From CAWDDG01 sp963801065 (GTDB lineage Bacteria > Actinomycetota > Actinomycetes > Jiangellales > Jiangellaceae), in assembly GCA_963801065.1 (NCBI GenBank), contig CAWDDG010000007.1, forward strand, positions 248,001 to 312,000: a stretch of 64,000 nucleotides of DNA. The letters run 5' to 3'. Of this stretch, positions 8,665 to 17,755 are shown piece after piece. Every line of letters starts with the position of its first letter. The stretch's first letter is position 1. Position numbers and translations under genes: made by a program. The notes beneath the pieces were generated by a model that saw nothing but the letters and a program-made list of their open reading frames with translations, was not told where the DNA came from and made no database searches.

Positions 8665-9714
8665 CTACGACGCCGGAATCATCCGCTCTGCCGGCCGGCG
8701 GCCGACCAGGGGCGGGAACCGCCGCACGGCCGACGCAAGCTCGCGAAGGTCGGCGCCGACGAGAGCCTGGGCGCCGTCGACCAGCGCCTCCTCCGGCGCG
8801 GGGTGGACGTCGACCAGGATGCCGTCGGCGCCAACGGCGATCGCGGCGCGGGCGAGCGGGAGCACCAGATCGCGTCGACCGCCCGAGTGTGACGGGTCGA
8901 CCATGACCGGCAGGTGTGAGAGCTGCTGCACGACCGGCACGGCCGTGATGTCGAGCGTGTTGCGGGCCGAGGTCTCGAACGTCCGGATCCCGCGCTCGCA
9001 GAGCACGATGTCGAGGTTTCCGCGCTGGGCGACGTACTCGGCGGCCATCAGCCACTCCTCGACCGTCGCCTGCATTCCTCGCTTGAGCAGCACCGGCAGC
9101 TGAGCGCGGCCGACGGCCTGCAGCAACGCGTAGTTGTGCATGTTGCGGGTGCCGACCTGGAGCATGTCCGCGTACTTCGCGACGAGCGGCACGTCGTGGG
9201 CGTCGAGGACCTCCGTCACGATGGGCAGGCCGGTGGCCTCCCGTACCTCGGCCAGGATGCGCAGGCCGTGCTCGCCGAGCCCTTGGAAGGCGTACGGGGA
9301 GGTGCGGGGTTTGAAGGCTCCGCCGCGAAGCATGGTGGCCCCGGCCGCTTTCGCCATCTCGGCGGCGTCGAAGGTCTGCTGCGCGGACTCGACCGCACAC
9401 GGGCCTGCGATCAGGGTGAACGTGCCCGGCCCGATGGGCACGCCGCGTTCGCGCCCGCCCACGACGACCGTGCTCCGGCCCGGGTGATTGTGCAGACTCA
9501 CCAGCTTGTACGGCGACGACACCCGGATCACATCGGCCACCCCTGCCATGCCACGCAGGTTGAGCGCCCGGAACTCGTCGACGTCGCCGATCAGCCCGAT
9601 GATGGTGCGGCTCACGCCGCGGCTCACGAACGCTTCGCCCCCTGCCTTGCGCACCCGCTCGACGACGGCGTCGACGTGAGCGCCGGTGGCGCCCGGCTCC
9701 ATCACCACGACCAC
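8665..9714 (-). CDS. aroF: DAHP synthase, class I beta (KDO8P-synthase-like) with N-terminal regulatory domain
   Basis: About 349 residues from GTG 9714, chosen because AGGAGGGG lies just upstream; longer starts lack such a site. Residues 1-70 resemble the ferredoxin-like regulatory domain of Thermotoga-type DAHP synthases. The catalytic barrel follows, with I-A-G-P-C-A-V-E-S, R-G-G-A-F-K-P-R-T-S-P-Y-A-F-Q-G, L-L-K-R-G-M and V-D-P-S-H-S-G-G-R. It catalyses the same PEP + erythrose 4-phosphate reaction as the class II enzyme nearby but is not related in sequence. The N-terminal domain suggests feedback control by an aromatic amino acid or prephenate (inference). Confidence 0.92.
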   Translation of the reverse strand: MVVVMEPGATGAHVDAVVERVRKAGGEAFVSRGVSRTIIGLIGDVDEFRALNLRGMAGVADVIRVSSPYKLVSLHNHPGRSTVVVGGRERGVPIGPGTFTLIAGPCAVESAQQTFDAAEMAKAAGATMLRGGAFKPRTSPYAFQGLGEHGLRILAEVREATGLPIVTEVLDAHDVPLVAKYADMLQVGTRNMHNYALLQAVGRAQLPVLLKRGMQATVEEWLMAAEYVAQRGNLDIVLCERGIRTFETSARNTLDITAVPVVQQLSHLPVMVDPSHSGGRRDLVLPLARAAIAVGADGILVDVHPAPEEALVDGAQALVGADLRELASAVRRFPPLVGRRPAERMIPAS

Positions 9715-9850
9715 AGCGGTCCCCTCCTCGCCGCCCGAGTTTCGACAGTAGCCGTCGGCGTCCAGGGACCGGACGCGTTGTCCGGCGGGCAAGACGCTTC
9801 GTTACGAACAGGTCACCCAACCGCGTCGGAACCGAGAGCGAGGCGGCGCG

Positions 9851-10693
9851 TCAGGTCACCAGGTGCACCACCTCCGCATCGCGGCCTCGCCGCGGTCCGA
9901 GCTCGGCCAGGTACATGGCGCCCAGCACGAGTGCGCCGCCCGCGACCATGCGGACGGTCAGGTCCTCGCCCCCGAACGCGACAGCGAATGCGGCGGCGAA
10001 CACCGGTTCCATGGTCAGGATGATCGCCGCGCGGGTCGCGGACATGTGTGCCTGCGCCCACGCCTGGGTGACGAGCGCGAATGCGCTGGCGACCAGGGCC
10101 ATGTACAGCACCAAGGCCCAGTCGGTTCCATCGGCCGGGAGCTCGACGCCGCCCGGCACAGCACCGACCCAGCACACGGCCGCGATGACCGCCATCTGCA
10201 CGACCGACAGCCCGAATGCGTCCCGAGGCGTCGACCACGCGCCGAGCCCGACGATGTGCAGCGCGTAGAGGGCGGCCGAGACCAGCGTCAGCGACTCGCC
10301 GAACCCGATCGCGAGACCCTGCAGCGAGAGCAGGGCGAGCCCGCACGTGGCGAGATCCACGGCGGCCCACGCGATGCCGCCGACCCGGGTGCGGAACAGC
10401 AACGCCGCGAACAGCGGGGTCATCACGACGTACATTCCGGTGACGAAGCCCGACACCGACGCCGAGGTGTGGCCGAGCCCGATCGTCTGCAAGAGCTGCG
10501 CGGCGCCGTAGACGAGTCCCAGCAGGACGGCCCGGCGGCGTGCGCGCGGCGACAGGCGCGAGACGGCCCGCGGTGCGATCAGCCAGAGCGCCAGCACCGC
10601 GAGCGTGAACCGCACGGCCAGGAAGTCGGCAACGGGCACGCGGTCGAGAAGATCCTTGATGAGGAAGAACGTGGAGCCCCACACGGCAGTCAC
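9851..10693 (-). CDS. EamA/DMT-superfamily membrane transporter
   Basis: 280 residues from GTG 10693, with about ten hydrophobic helices and the internal duplication of EamA proteins. The first repeat opens with A-V-W-G-S-T-F-F-L-I-K. Relatives export amino acids or other metabolites; no substrate can be assigned. The true N-terminus is uncertain. The open frame extends upstream with R-R-W-L-L-T, as in homologues, but has no ATG/GTG before the nfo stop. A GTG with a plausible start (V-S-A-G-P-R-G) is in another frame, so a one-base change near 10720 is possible. It follows the nfo remnant on the same strand. Confidence 0.8.
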   Translation of the reverse strand: MTAVWGSTFFLIKDLLDRVPVADFLAVRFTLAVLALWLIAPRAVSRLSPRARRRAVLLGLVYGAAQLLQTIGLGHTSASVSGFVTGMYVVMTPLFAALLFRTRVGGIAWAAVDLATCGLALLSLQGLAIGFGESLTLVSAALYALHIVGLGAWSTPRDAFGLSVVQMAVIAAVCWVGAVPGGVELPADGTDWALVLYMALVASAFALVTQAWAQAHMSATRAAIILTMEPVFAAAFAVAFGGEDLTVRMVAGGALVLGAMYLAELGPRRGRDAEVVHLVT

Positions 10694-10738
10694 CGTGAGC
10701 AGCCAGCGTCGCGAAGCCGGACCCGCGCGGCCCGGCGC

Positions 10739-11402
10739 TCACGGGCGCACGCTGTGCAGCAGCTCGATGTCTTCGGCGTGCCCCTGCGAGCCACCCGGGG
10801 TCTCGAGCACGACCGGCAGCCCGGCGACGGTCGGGTGACCGAGCAGCTGGCGGAAGGGCTCCAGGCCGATTCACCCTGGGATGCCACTCGAGCGCCTCGA
10901 GATAGGGACCGAGGTCGTCCACCGTGGCGCACAGCGACTGGCCCTGGCCCGCCGTCGGCTCCAGCAGGACGTCGGGGGCGTCGTCGGGCAGCAGATCCAG
11001 CATCGGCAGCAGGGCCTCACGGACCTGGCGCATCGCGGCGCCGTGGCTGCCCTGCTCCACGCATGACCCGGTGTGGACGACGACACCTGTGGCGCCGACG
11101 GCGGCCCCTCTGCCCAAGGCGTGTGCGACGCTGGCGACCGACTGGTCGTACGTCAGCGCCGTCGGGCTGCCCAGGTTGACCAGGTATGCCGAGTGAACGA
11201 GGACGACGAGCCCACGCTCGGCCGAGGCGGCGCGAAAGAGCGCATCGGTTGCCGGGTTGCCGCCCGTCGTTGCCCACCCGCGCGGGTTTCCGAGGAAGAG
11301 CTGGACGGCCTCCGCGCCGAGCTCCGCCGCACGCTCGGGGACGCCGGCGAGCTTCCCGCGGACCGAGAGATGCGTGCCGATCAGGGCACGCCGGTCAGTC
11401 AC
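10739..11402 (-). pseudogene. nfo: Endonuclease IV (AP endonuclease), internally deleted
   Basis: The N-terminal ~172 residues are a good endonuclease IV: I-G-T-H-L-S-V at the start, V-V-V-H-T-G-S-C and L-E-P-T-A-G-Q-G-Q-S-L. Just after E-A-L-E-W-H-P-R (~10885) the frame breaks. The C-terminal piece L-E-P-F-R-Q-L-L followed by V-V-L-E-T-P-G-G and ending S-V-R-P is read in another frame to the stop at 10739. The expected middle, with the D-T-C-H, N-D-S and D-R-H-x-x-I-G metal-binding blocks (roughly 60-80 codons), is absent. The product cannot bind the three zinc ions needed to cut abasic sites. GTG 11402 overlaps the pknL stop by 8 bases. Confidence 0.85.
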
Positions 11403-13365
11403 CGCTGTCGGAGGCCACGCTGAGCCGGACGAGGCTGCCGGGAGGGCGCATCTCGCCGCCCTTGGGATTCTGGTCGGTGACCTCACGCCCGCCCTGGCGC
11501 TCGCCGCGGACGTCGACCCGGAAGCCCTGTGACTCGAGCTGCGCCCGCGCCTGGTCGACGTCCATGCCGATCACGTCGGGGACCGGCACCTGCGCGCTGA
11601 ACGGGTTCCACGAGACCTGGAGCGTGATCGTGTCGCCGCGGAAAGCGGTCCCGCTGGCCGGGTTCTGTGCAATGACCGTGCCCGCGGGGATGGTGAGGTT
11701 GAGGACGTCCTGCTTGACGACCTTGAAGCCGGCCTCGCTGAGCGCTTGCTCGGCATCGGCGAACGGCCGGTTGGTGAAGTCCTCGATCTGGACCGGCTCC
11801 CGGCCGAGGCTGATCGTCAGCGCGACGGCGGTGTCGCGGCGCACCTTCTCGCCTGGTGCGATGCTCTGCGAGATCACGACGTCGACGGGCACCTCGTCGT
11901 GGTACGACTCGGTCACCTCGCCGACGGGGATGCCCGCGGCCGTCAGGGTCTCCTCGGCCTGCGCTCTCGTCTTGCCTGCCAGATCGGGCACCTCGTAGCG
12001 CTCCGGCCCCTTCGAGATCACCAGCTCGATCTCGCCGTCGTGCAGGATCCGCTCCCCGGGACCGGGGTCGGTCTCGACGACGAGCCCGGCCTGGACGACC
12101 TCTGAGAACTGCTCACCGGCTTGGACGGTCCCGAGCCCTTCGGCCTGCGCCTTGGCCTGTGCTTCGGCGACCGTGATGTTGAGCAGGGATGGCGTCACCG
12201 TGTAGCGGCCCGCGCCGTACCACCAAGCGCCGACAGCGGTGCCCACGGCCAGCAGCATGACCAGGGTGAACAGGATCGGCCCACGCCAGCGGCTCCGCGG
12301 CTTGGCCTGTCGCCGCCCGGACTGCGGCGACGCCCGTCGGGCTGGTGCCCGGCGGATCGGGGCCGGCGCGCCGGTCACCGTGCTGGCGATGACCCCGGTC
12401 CGCGAGATGACCGCGGTGTGCTCGGGGTTGCGGGCCAGAGCCTGGCCCGATGTCGCTGCCATCGCCTCGGCGATCGACACGCCCGCGGAGTCCCGCGACT
12501 CGAGCCCTGTCGCCGCAGCGTCCAGCTCGGCACGCGCAGCACGCACGGCCGACAGGAAGTCGCCGGCGTCGGCGAAACGGTCGGCGGGCTCGCGGGTCGT
12601 TGCCCGGCGGACCAGCTCGTCGACGACGGCCGGGACGCCCGGATCGGAGTCCGAGGGCGCCGGCACATCGTCCTCGATATGGCTGCGCACCACGACGAAG
12701 TCGGTCGCGCCGGTGTGGGGCGGGGCGCCGGTGAGCAGCTCGTAGAGCATCACGCCGGTCGAGTACACATCCGAGCGCGGGGTCGCGGGCTCGCCCAGCG
12801 CCTGCTCGGGGGAGATGTAGTTGACGGTACCCAGGAGCAGGCCACGGGTGGTCGTGGACGCGTCGGTCAATGCCCGGGCCAGCCCGAAGTCCGCGACCTT
12901 GATGCGGCCGCCGTCGCCGACGAGGACGTTCTCGGGCTTGACGTCGCGGTGGACGATGCCGGCCGTGTGGGCGGCGTCGAGCGCCGCGAGGACGGGTTCG
13001 ATGACCTCGAGCGCATGCTCGGCCGACAGCCGTCCGCGGTCGCGCAGCACCTGCCGCAGGGTCCGGCCCTCGACGTACTCCATGGCGAGGAAGACGGCAC
13101 CGTCGTCTTCCCCCTGGTCGAAGACGGCGACCACCGCATGATGCGACAGGCGCGCCGCCGAGCGGGCCTCACCGATGAAGCGGGCGACGAACTCCTCGTC
13201 GACCGCGAGCTCGGGGTGCATCACCTTGAGGGCCACGACCCGGTCCAGGCGGGTGTCGAGCGCACGGTAGACGGTGGCCATCCCCCCACGCGCGAGAGTC
13301 GCCTCGACGCGGTAGCGGCCGTCGACCAGTCGGCCCGTCGGTGCGTCGGAGACGTGCAGGTCCAC
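11395..13365 (-). CDS. pknL: PASTA-domain Ser/Thr protein kinase
   Basis: 656 residues. The kinase domain (~18-275) has the glycine loop L-A-R-G-G-M-A-T-V-Y, the catalytic loop H-R-D-V-K-P-E-N, D-F-G-L-A, an activation loop rich in Thr (T-D-A-S-T-T-T-R-G) and the G-T-V-N-Y-I-S-P-E-Q motif. A basic linker leads to one membrane helix near residues 360-382. Outside are about four PASTA repeats (for example Y-E-V-P-D-L-A-G-K-T and V-P-D-V-I-G-M), which in this family sense peptidoglycan fragments or lipid II. Position beside polyprenyl synthase, metF and class II aroG matches mycobacterial PknL. The promoter hexamer lies 7 bases before the GTG start. Confidence 0.95.
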   Translation of the reverse strand: MDLHVSDAPTGRLVDGRYRVEATLARGGMATVYRALDTRLDRVVALKVMHPELAVDEEFVARFIGEARSAARLSHHAVVAVFDQGEDDGAVFLAMEYVEGRTLRQVLRDRGRLSAEHALEVIEPVLAALDAAHTAGIVHRDVKPENVLVGDGGRIKVADFGLARALTDASTTTRGLLLGTVNYISPEQALGEPATPRSDVYSTGVMLYELLTGAPPHTGATDFVVVRSHIEDDVPAPSDSDPGVPAVVDELVRRATTREPADRFADAGDFLSAVRAARAELDAAATGLESRDSAGVSIAEAMAATSGQALARNPEHTAVISRTGVIASTVTGAPAPIRRAPARRASPQSGRRQAKPRSRWRGPILFTLVMLLAVGTAVGAWWYGAGRYTVTPSLLNITVAEAQAKAQAEGLGTVQAGEQFSEVVQAGLVVETDPGPGERILHDGEIELVISKGPERYEVPDLAGKTRAQAEETLTAAGIPVGEVTESYHDEVPVDVVISQSIAPGEKVRRDTAVALTISLGREPVQIEDFTNRPFADAEQALSEAGFKVVKQDVLNLTIPAGTVIAQNPASGTAFRGDTITLQVSWNPFSAQVPVPDVIGMDVDQARAQLESQGFRVDVRGERQGGREVTDQNPKGGEMRPPGSLVRLSVASDSGD

Positions 13366-13372
13366 GCCGGAG

Positions 13373-13378
13373 AGTGTA
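13373..13378 (-). promoter_or_regulatory. -10 hexamer (TACACT), leaderless pknL promoter
   Basis: On the minus strand TACACT is followed by 7 bases and then GTG 13365. No Shine-Dalgarno sequence is present. Confidence 0.6.
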
Positions 13379-13431
13379 CGGACCTCGCCGGCGCGCCCGT
13401 AATTCCGACATGAACCGGTTCGGCGCGGGCC

Positions 13432-14514
13432 CTAGACGGAGCGGGCGGTGGCGGCGCCGATGAGCGCCGCGAGGGCGTCGCGGGCCTCCGCGGACACGTC
13501 AGCGCTCTCCAGGGCCGCTGCCGAACGCGCAACGAGGTCCGCGATCAGACGTTCCACCCGGTCCTGCGCGCCGGTGTCCGCGATGACCCCGCGCAGCGCC
13601 TCGACGCCAGCGCCGTCGAGGCCGTGGTCGCCGAGGTGACGGTCGAGCGTCGCAGCCTGGCTCGGCGATGCACGCTCGAGGGCATAGGCCACGAGGACGG
13701 TCCGCTTGCCCTCCCGCAGGTCGTCGGCGGCCGGCTTGCCGGTGTGCGCGGGGTCGCCGAACACGCCGAGGACGTCGTCGCGGAGCTGGAAGGCCTCACC
13801 GAGCGCGAGCCCGTACTCGGAGTAGGACGCCAGCAGTCCCGGGGTCGCGCCCGCCAGTGAGCCGCCGAGCAGCAGAGGCCGCTCCACGGAGTACTTCGCG
13901 CTCTTGTAGCGGATCACGCGGAGCGCCCGCTCCGTCTGGCCGGCCGGCCGCATCCGCCCGGTGGCCTGTTCGAGGACGTCGAGGTATTGGCCACCCATCA
14001 GTTCGGTCCGCATCCGTTCGAAGACAGGGCGTCCACGGCCGAGCGCTTCGTCGGGCAGGCCCGACGCGCGCAACAGCTCGTCGCTCCATCCGAGGCACAG
14101 GTCGCCGAGCAGCAGGGCGGCGGCACTTCCGAACCGGGTGGAGTCGCCCTGCCATCCCTGGGCCGAATGCGTCTCGGCGAACCGGCGGTGGACGGACGGC
14201 ATGCCGCGCCGGGTGTCCGAGCCGTCCATCAGGTCGTCGTGGATCAGGGCCGCGGCCTGGAACAGCTCGAGGCAGGATGCGGCCGCCAGGATCGGGCGGC
14301 TCTCTGCGGCGCCGGTGCCGCGCCAGCCCCAGTAGCAGAATGCCGGCCGGAGCCGCTTGCCCCCGGCGATCAGGTCCGCGGCCGCGTCGACAAGGGGAAG
14401 GAGGTCGGGACTCACCTGACCGAGCAGGTCGCGTTGCCGGTCGAGGAACTCGCGAAGCACGTGCTCGACATGTGGTCGCAGCGCTGCGGCGGGATCGCGC
14501 ACAGCGGCTTGCAT
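13432..14514 (-). CDS. Polyprenyl (geranylgeranyl-type) diphosphate synthase
   Basis: About 360 residues. The first aspartate-rich motif is H-D-D-L-M-D-G-S-D-T-R-R-G (D-D-x2-D form). The second is F-Q-L-R-D-D-V-L-G-V-F-G-D. G-G-K-R-L-R-P near residue 50 binds pyrophosphate. The enzyme condenses isopentenyl diphosphate onto an allylic primer; chain length cannot be set by eye, though a short-chain C15-C20 product is typical for the pknL-linked group (IdsA2-like). ATG 14514 is preferred to the ORF-extending GTG 14520 because TAGGGT (14523-14528) ends 8 bases before the ATG, as in neighbouring leaderless genes. Confidence 0.9.
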   Translation of the reverse strand: MQAAVRDPAAALRPHVEHVLREFLDRQRDLLGQVSPDLLPLVDAAADLIAGGKRLRPAFCYWGWRGTGAAESRPILAAASCLELFQAAALIHDDLMDGSDTRRGMPSVHRRFAETHSAQGWQGDSTRFGSAAALLLGDLCLGWSDELLRASGLPDEALGRGRPVFERMRTELMGGQYLDVLEQATGRMRPAGQTERALRVIRYKSAKYSVERPLLLGGSLAGATPGLLASYSEYGLALGEAFQLRDDVLGVFGDPAHTGKPAADDLREGKRTVLVAYALERASPSQAATLDRHLGDHGLDGAGVEALRGVIADTGAQDRVERLIADLVARSAAALESADVSAEARDALAALIGAATARSV

Positions 14515-14522
14515 GGTCACGC

Positions 14523-14528
14523 ACCCTA
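14523..14528 (-). promoter_or_regulatory. -10 hexamer (TAGGGT) for the polyprenyl synthase gene
   Basis: Minus-strand TAGGGT lies 8 bases before ATG 14514. It is arranged back to back with the metF promoter 60 bases away. Confidence 0.5.
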
Positions 14529-14586
14529 CGCGGCGCTGCGACCGTTCCGAGATGCGAGACCCAGGTCACCGCCATGAGCGGTGACC

Positions 14587-14592
14587 TAGCCT
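14587..14592 (+). promoter_or_regulatory. -10 hexamer (TAGCCT), leaderless metF promoter
   Basis: TAGCCT ends 6 bases before GTG 14599. No leader is available for a riboswitch. Confidence 0.6.
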
Positions 14593-14598
14593 GGGTCG

Positions 14599-15588
14599 GT
14601 GACCCGGGGGCTTCCGTCGACGATGCCGGGTGGTGCGAGCACCATCCGCGAGCTGATCGCGTCCGGCGGCCGCTCGTACTCCTTCGAGTTCTTCCCGCCC
14701 AAGACCGATCGCGGTGAGGTCCTGCTGTGGCAGGCGATCCGCGAGCTGGAGTCGCTTCGCCCGACGTTCGTCTCGGTGACCTACGGCGCAGGCGGTTCCA
14801 CCCGCGACCGTACGGTACGGGTGACGGGCCGGATCAGCGCCGAGACGACGCTGACCGCCGTCGGCCACCTGACCTGCGTCGGATCGTCGCGCGCCGAACT
14901 CCGTGGCGTGGTCGGCGCGTACGCCGATGCCGGAGTGCGCAACGTGCTGGCGCTGCGGGGTGACCCTCCGGGTGGCCCGGGCGACTCATGGCTGGCCCAT
15001 CCGGACGGTCTCGACCATGCGGACGAGTTGGTGCGCCTGGTCCGAGGCCTGGGCGACTTCTGCGTCGGTGTCGCCGCGTTCCCGGATCGGCACCCGGAAT
15101 CGCCGTCTCTCGACCACGACGCCTGGGTGCTCGCGTCGAAGACGGAGGCGGGCGCCGACTTCGCCGTCACCCAGTTCTTCTTCCAGGCCTCCGACTACTT
15201 CGAGCTGGTCGAGCGGGCCGCCGCTCACGGCGCCTCGATCCCGGTGATTCCCGGCATCATGCCGGTGACCGACGTCAGGCAGATCGAGCGCTTCGCCCAG
15301 TTGTCCGGCGCCAGCCTGCCCGCTCCTCTGGTGCGACGCCTACACGCGGTGCAGGACGATCCGGAGGCGGTGCGGCAGGTCGGCGTCGAGGTGGCGACCG
15401 CTCTGTGCGAAGAACTGCTCGCGGGCGGCGCACCGGGTCTGCATTTCTACACGCTCAACCGCTCGACGGCGACTCGCGAGATCTACCGGGCCCTCGGTCT
15501 CCCGGCCCGCGAAGCCGGTCACGCGGCGGTCGGTGCGAGCGCCGGAGCATCGTCGAACCGGCGCCTCGAGGTGCCGCATCGTGCATAG
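14599..15588 (+). CDS. metF: Methylenetetrahydrofolate reductase
   Basis: 329 residues. Y-S-F-E-F-F-P-P-K-T carries the catalytic glutamate. V-T-Y-G-A-G-G-S-T-R-D and A-L-R-G-D-P-P-G-G are FAD/folate-binding blocks, and F-A-V-T-Q-F-F-F is the next conserved strand of the barrel. It reduces 5,10-methylene-THF to 5-methyl-THF for methionine synthesis, using FAD and NADH in the cytoplasm. The length fits the bacterial catalytic-domain-only form, with a short extra N-terminus. The SIMPL-domain gene follows, whose promoter hexamer overlaps the metF stop. Confidence 0.95.
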   Translation: MTRGLPSTMPGGASTIRELIASGGRSYSFEFFPPKTDRGEVLLWQAIRELESLRPTFVSVTYGAGGSTRDRTVRVTGRISAETTLTAVGHLTCVGSSRAELRGVVGAYADAGVRNVLALRGDPPGGPGDSWLAHPDGLDHADELVRLVRGLGDFCVGVAAFPDRHPESPSLDHDAWVLASKTEAGADFAVTQFFFQASDYFELVERAAAHGASIPVIPGIMPVTDVRQIERFAQLSGASLPAPLVRRLHAVQDDPEAVRQVGVEVATALCEELLAGGAPGLHFYTLNRSTATREIYRALGLPAREAGHAAVGASAGASSNRRLEVPHRA

Positions 15589-15591
15589 TCT
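15586..15591 (+). promoter_or_regulatory. -10 hexamer (TAGTCT) overlapping the metF stop codon
   Basis: TAGTCT begins inside the metF TAG stop and ends 5 bases before GTG 15597. The next gene may thus have its own leaderless transcript. Confidence 0.5.
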
Positions 15592-15596
15592 GTCTC

Positions 15597-16229
15597 GTGG
15601 CCGAGAGCAGTGACTTCACCGGCATCGCCGTCTACGGATCCGGGCGCGCGGCGGCACCACCCGACGTCGTCCGCATCGACCTCGCCGCCGAGGCGAGCTC
15701 CGAGGGCGTGCAAGCCGCACTGACCGAGGCGACGAACGGTCTGGCCCGGATGCGTGAGGCGCTGACCACTGCCGGCGTCCAGGGCGTCGATCTTCGGTCG
15801 GCCGAGACGTCGGTGCACGTCGACTTCGGCCCCCGCGGCGACGGCCCACAGCGCTACGTCGCCCGGCTCGGGTTGTCCGCAACGCTTCGCGACGTCAGCA
15901 CGGCCGGCTCCGTCGTCCAGGACGCGCTGGGCAGCGCCGGCGAGACCGCACGCCTGTCCGGCCTGTCGTTCCTGCACTCGGACCCGTCCACGCTGCTCGT
16001 CACCGCACGGAAGGCGGCGTTCGCGGATGCGCGAGCCAAGGCCGACGAGTACGCGGCCCTCGCAGGGAGGACGCTCGGCGAGGTGGTGGCCGTCGAGGAG
16101 ACGGCTGGTGGCGGCCCGATTCCGGTCTTCCGTGCGTCGGCGGGTGTGCCGCAGGCCGCCGACTTCACCGTGGACGGCGGGACTCAGGAGGTCTCGGTCA
16201 CCGTGACCGTGCGGTGGTCCTGGGCCTGA
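15597..16229 (+). CDS. SIMPL-domain (DUF541) protein
   Basis: 210 residues from GTG 15597. The N-terminus G-I-A-V-Y-G-S-G-R-A-A-A-P-P-D-V-V-R, repeated alpha/beta units and the end V-S-V-T-V-T-V-R-W match DUF541/SIMPL proteins. Unlike many members it has no obvious signal peptide. Relatives include oxidative-stress and periplasmic proteins of unclear mechanism. It converges on the CrtI-like gene with an 11-base gap. The family assignment is good; the function is unknown. Confidence 0.8.
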   Translation: MAESSDFTGIAVYGSGRAAAPPDVVRIDLAAEASSEGVQAALTEATNGLARMREALTTAGVQGVDLRSAETSVHVDFGPRGDGPQRYVARLGLSATLRDVSTAGSVVQDALGSAGETARLSGLSFLHSDPSTLLVTARKAAFADARAKADEYAALAGRTLGEVVAVEETAGGGPIPVFRASAGVPQAADFTVDGGTQEVSVTVTVRWSWA

Positions 16230-16240
16230 GCCCCGATCGA

Positions 16241-17725
16241 TCAGGCCCGGCCGACCAGGTCGGCGACGATGTTCGCCGACAGGCCGACGAAGGGCACGCC
16301 ACCGCCCGGACGGGTTGAGGCGCCGACCAGGAAGAGCCCCTTGACCGGCGAGCGGTTGGCGGCTCGGCGCAGCATGGCGCGTGCTCCGGACGGCCCCGGC
16401 CCCTCGACGACTCCGCCGGGAGACCTGGTCTCGACCTCGAGGTCGGCAGGCGTGCGGAGGACCCGCCACAGGACCCGGTGGCGCACGTCGAGCCCTCGCG
16501 ACGCGAGCACCGCGAGCACGTGGTCGGCATAGGAGTCGGCGAGGCCATCCGCCCGCCAGTCGGTCGTGCCCGGCGCGGAACCGTGCCGGGGAGTACGGAC
16601 ATCGACGACCCACGTCTCGGTGTCGGCCGATGGCCGAAGGGCCGGATCGTCCGAGGCAGACACCGACACGGTCGGGTCGTCCACCGGGTGCGCCTCGGCG
16701 CCGAAGAGGGCATCGAGCTCCGCCTCGGGGTCGCCTGTGAACAGCACGGTGCGGTGTGGCAGGCCCGCTGTGCGTCCACGCAAGGCGAGCAGGATCGAGA
16801 AGACCGACGAAGCCAGACCGGCCCGCGTGAGCTTGCGGCGCTCTCGGGACGGCACCCGCGGGCCGAGCAACCGGCCGTAGAGGTGTCTGGCGTGGGCGTT
16901 GGACACCACGATGTCCGCCGGAAGGGTCTCGCCGTCGCCGGCGAGGCGCACGCCGCTGACGCGATCTCCGGACATCAGGATCTCGGCCGCCTCCACCGAG
17001 GTTCGCACCACCGCGCCACCGGTCTCAGCGCGCCGGTGAAGGGCATCGGCGAGACAGTGCATCCCACCCTCCACGCGCCAGGTTCCGAACGTGTCCTCCA
17101 GATAAGGAATCGCCGCGTACGCGGCGGCCGCGTACCGCGGGTCCTCCGAACCCGCGTAGCTCTCGAACATCGCGCGGAGCCGTGCATCCGATAGGCACTG
17201 CTGGGCCAGCGCGCGCAGCGATCCGCCGGCCCGGAGTGCGCGGATGTCGGCCGGACGCATCGCAAGCCGTATGAGGTCGGCCGCCGCCGGCGCGGACTCC
17301 ACGAACGGCTGTCGGAGGATGCGCCACGTGTGCTCGCCACGTCTGAGAAGGCCATCCCACTGCGCTCCCGACCCGGGCCCGAGGACCGCATCGAGCGTCC
17401 GCGTGGTGCGGGGCCGGCTCGCGTTCGGCAGGTCGAGCTCCAAACCGTCTGCGAACCGGTATCGGCGTGCGGGTTCGACCGGCGTCAGTTCGAGTTCGCG
17501 CTCGAGCGGCAGGCCGGTCTTCCGGAAGAGGTCGCGGTACACGGCTGGGAGCGTGAGCAGCGTCGGACCGGTGTCGAACGTGAAGCCGGCCCGCGAGAAC
17601 GTCCCTACCTGGCCGCCCACGACCGAAGCCTGCTCGAGCACGGTGACCACATGGCCGAGATCGGCGAGCCGCACGGCGGCGGCGAGTCCGCCGAGGCCGG
17701 CCCCGACCACCACGACTCGCGCCAC
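16241..17725 (-). CDS. Phytoene-desaturase-like FAD-dependent oxidoreductase
   Basis: 494 residues. The N-terminal dinucleotide-binding motif is V-V-V-G-A-G-L-G-G-L-A-A-A, followed by V-L-E-Q and the T-G-P-T-L-L-T-L-P segment. The C-terminus G-G-G-V-P-F-V-G-L-S-A-N-I-V is the second FAD block typical of the CrtI family. Such enzymes desaturate or isomerise carotenoids and related isoprenoids. No phytoene synthase or cyclase lies nearby, so a true carotenoid role is unproven, but a polyprenyl diphosphate synthase is 2 kb away. A TAGGCT hexamer (17734-17739, minus) 8 bases before the GTG suggests a leaderless transcript. Confidence 0.85.
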   Translation of the reverse strand: MARVVVVGAGLGGLAAAVRLADLGHVVTVLEQASVVGGQVGTFSRAGFTFDTGPTLLTLPAVYRDLFRKTGLPLERELELTPVEPARRYRFADGLELDLPNASRPRTTRTLDAVLGPGSGAQWDGLLRRGEHTWRILRQPFVESAPAAADLIRLAMRPADIRALRAGGSLRALAQQCLSDARLRAMFESYAGSEDPRYAAAAYAAIPYLEDTFGTWRVEGGMHCLADALHRRAETGGAVVRTSVEAAEILMSGDRVSGVRLAGDGETLPADIVVSNAHARHLYGRLLGPRVPSRERRKLTRAGLASSVFSILLALRGRTAGLPHRTVLFTGDPEAELDALFGAEAHPVDDPTVSVSASDDPALRPSADTETWVVDVRTPRHGSAPGTTDWRADGLADSYADHVLAVLASRGLDVRHRVLWRVLRTPADLEVETRSPGGVVEGPGPSGARAMLRRAANRSPVKGLFLVGASTRPGGGVPFVGLSANIVADLVGRA

Positions 17726-17755
17726 GACGGCCGAGCCTAGATGACCTGAGTCCGA

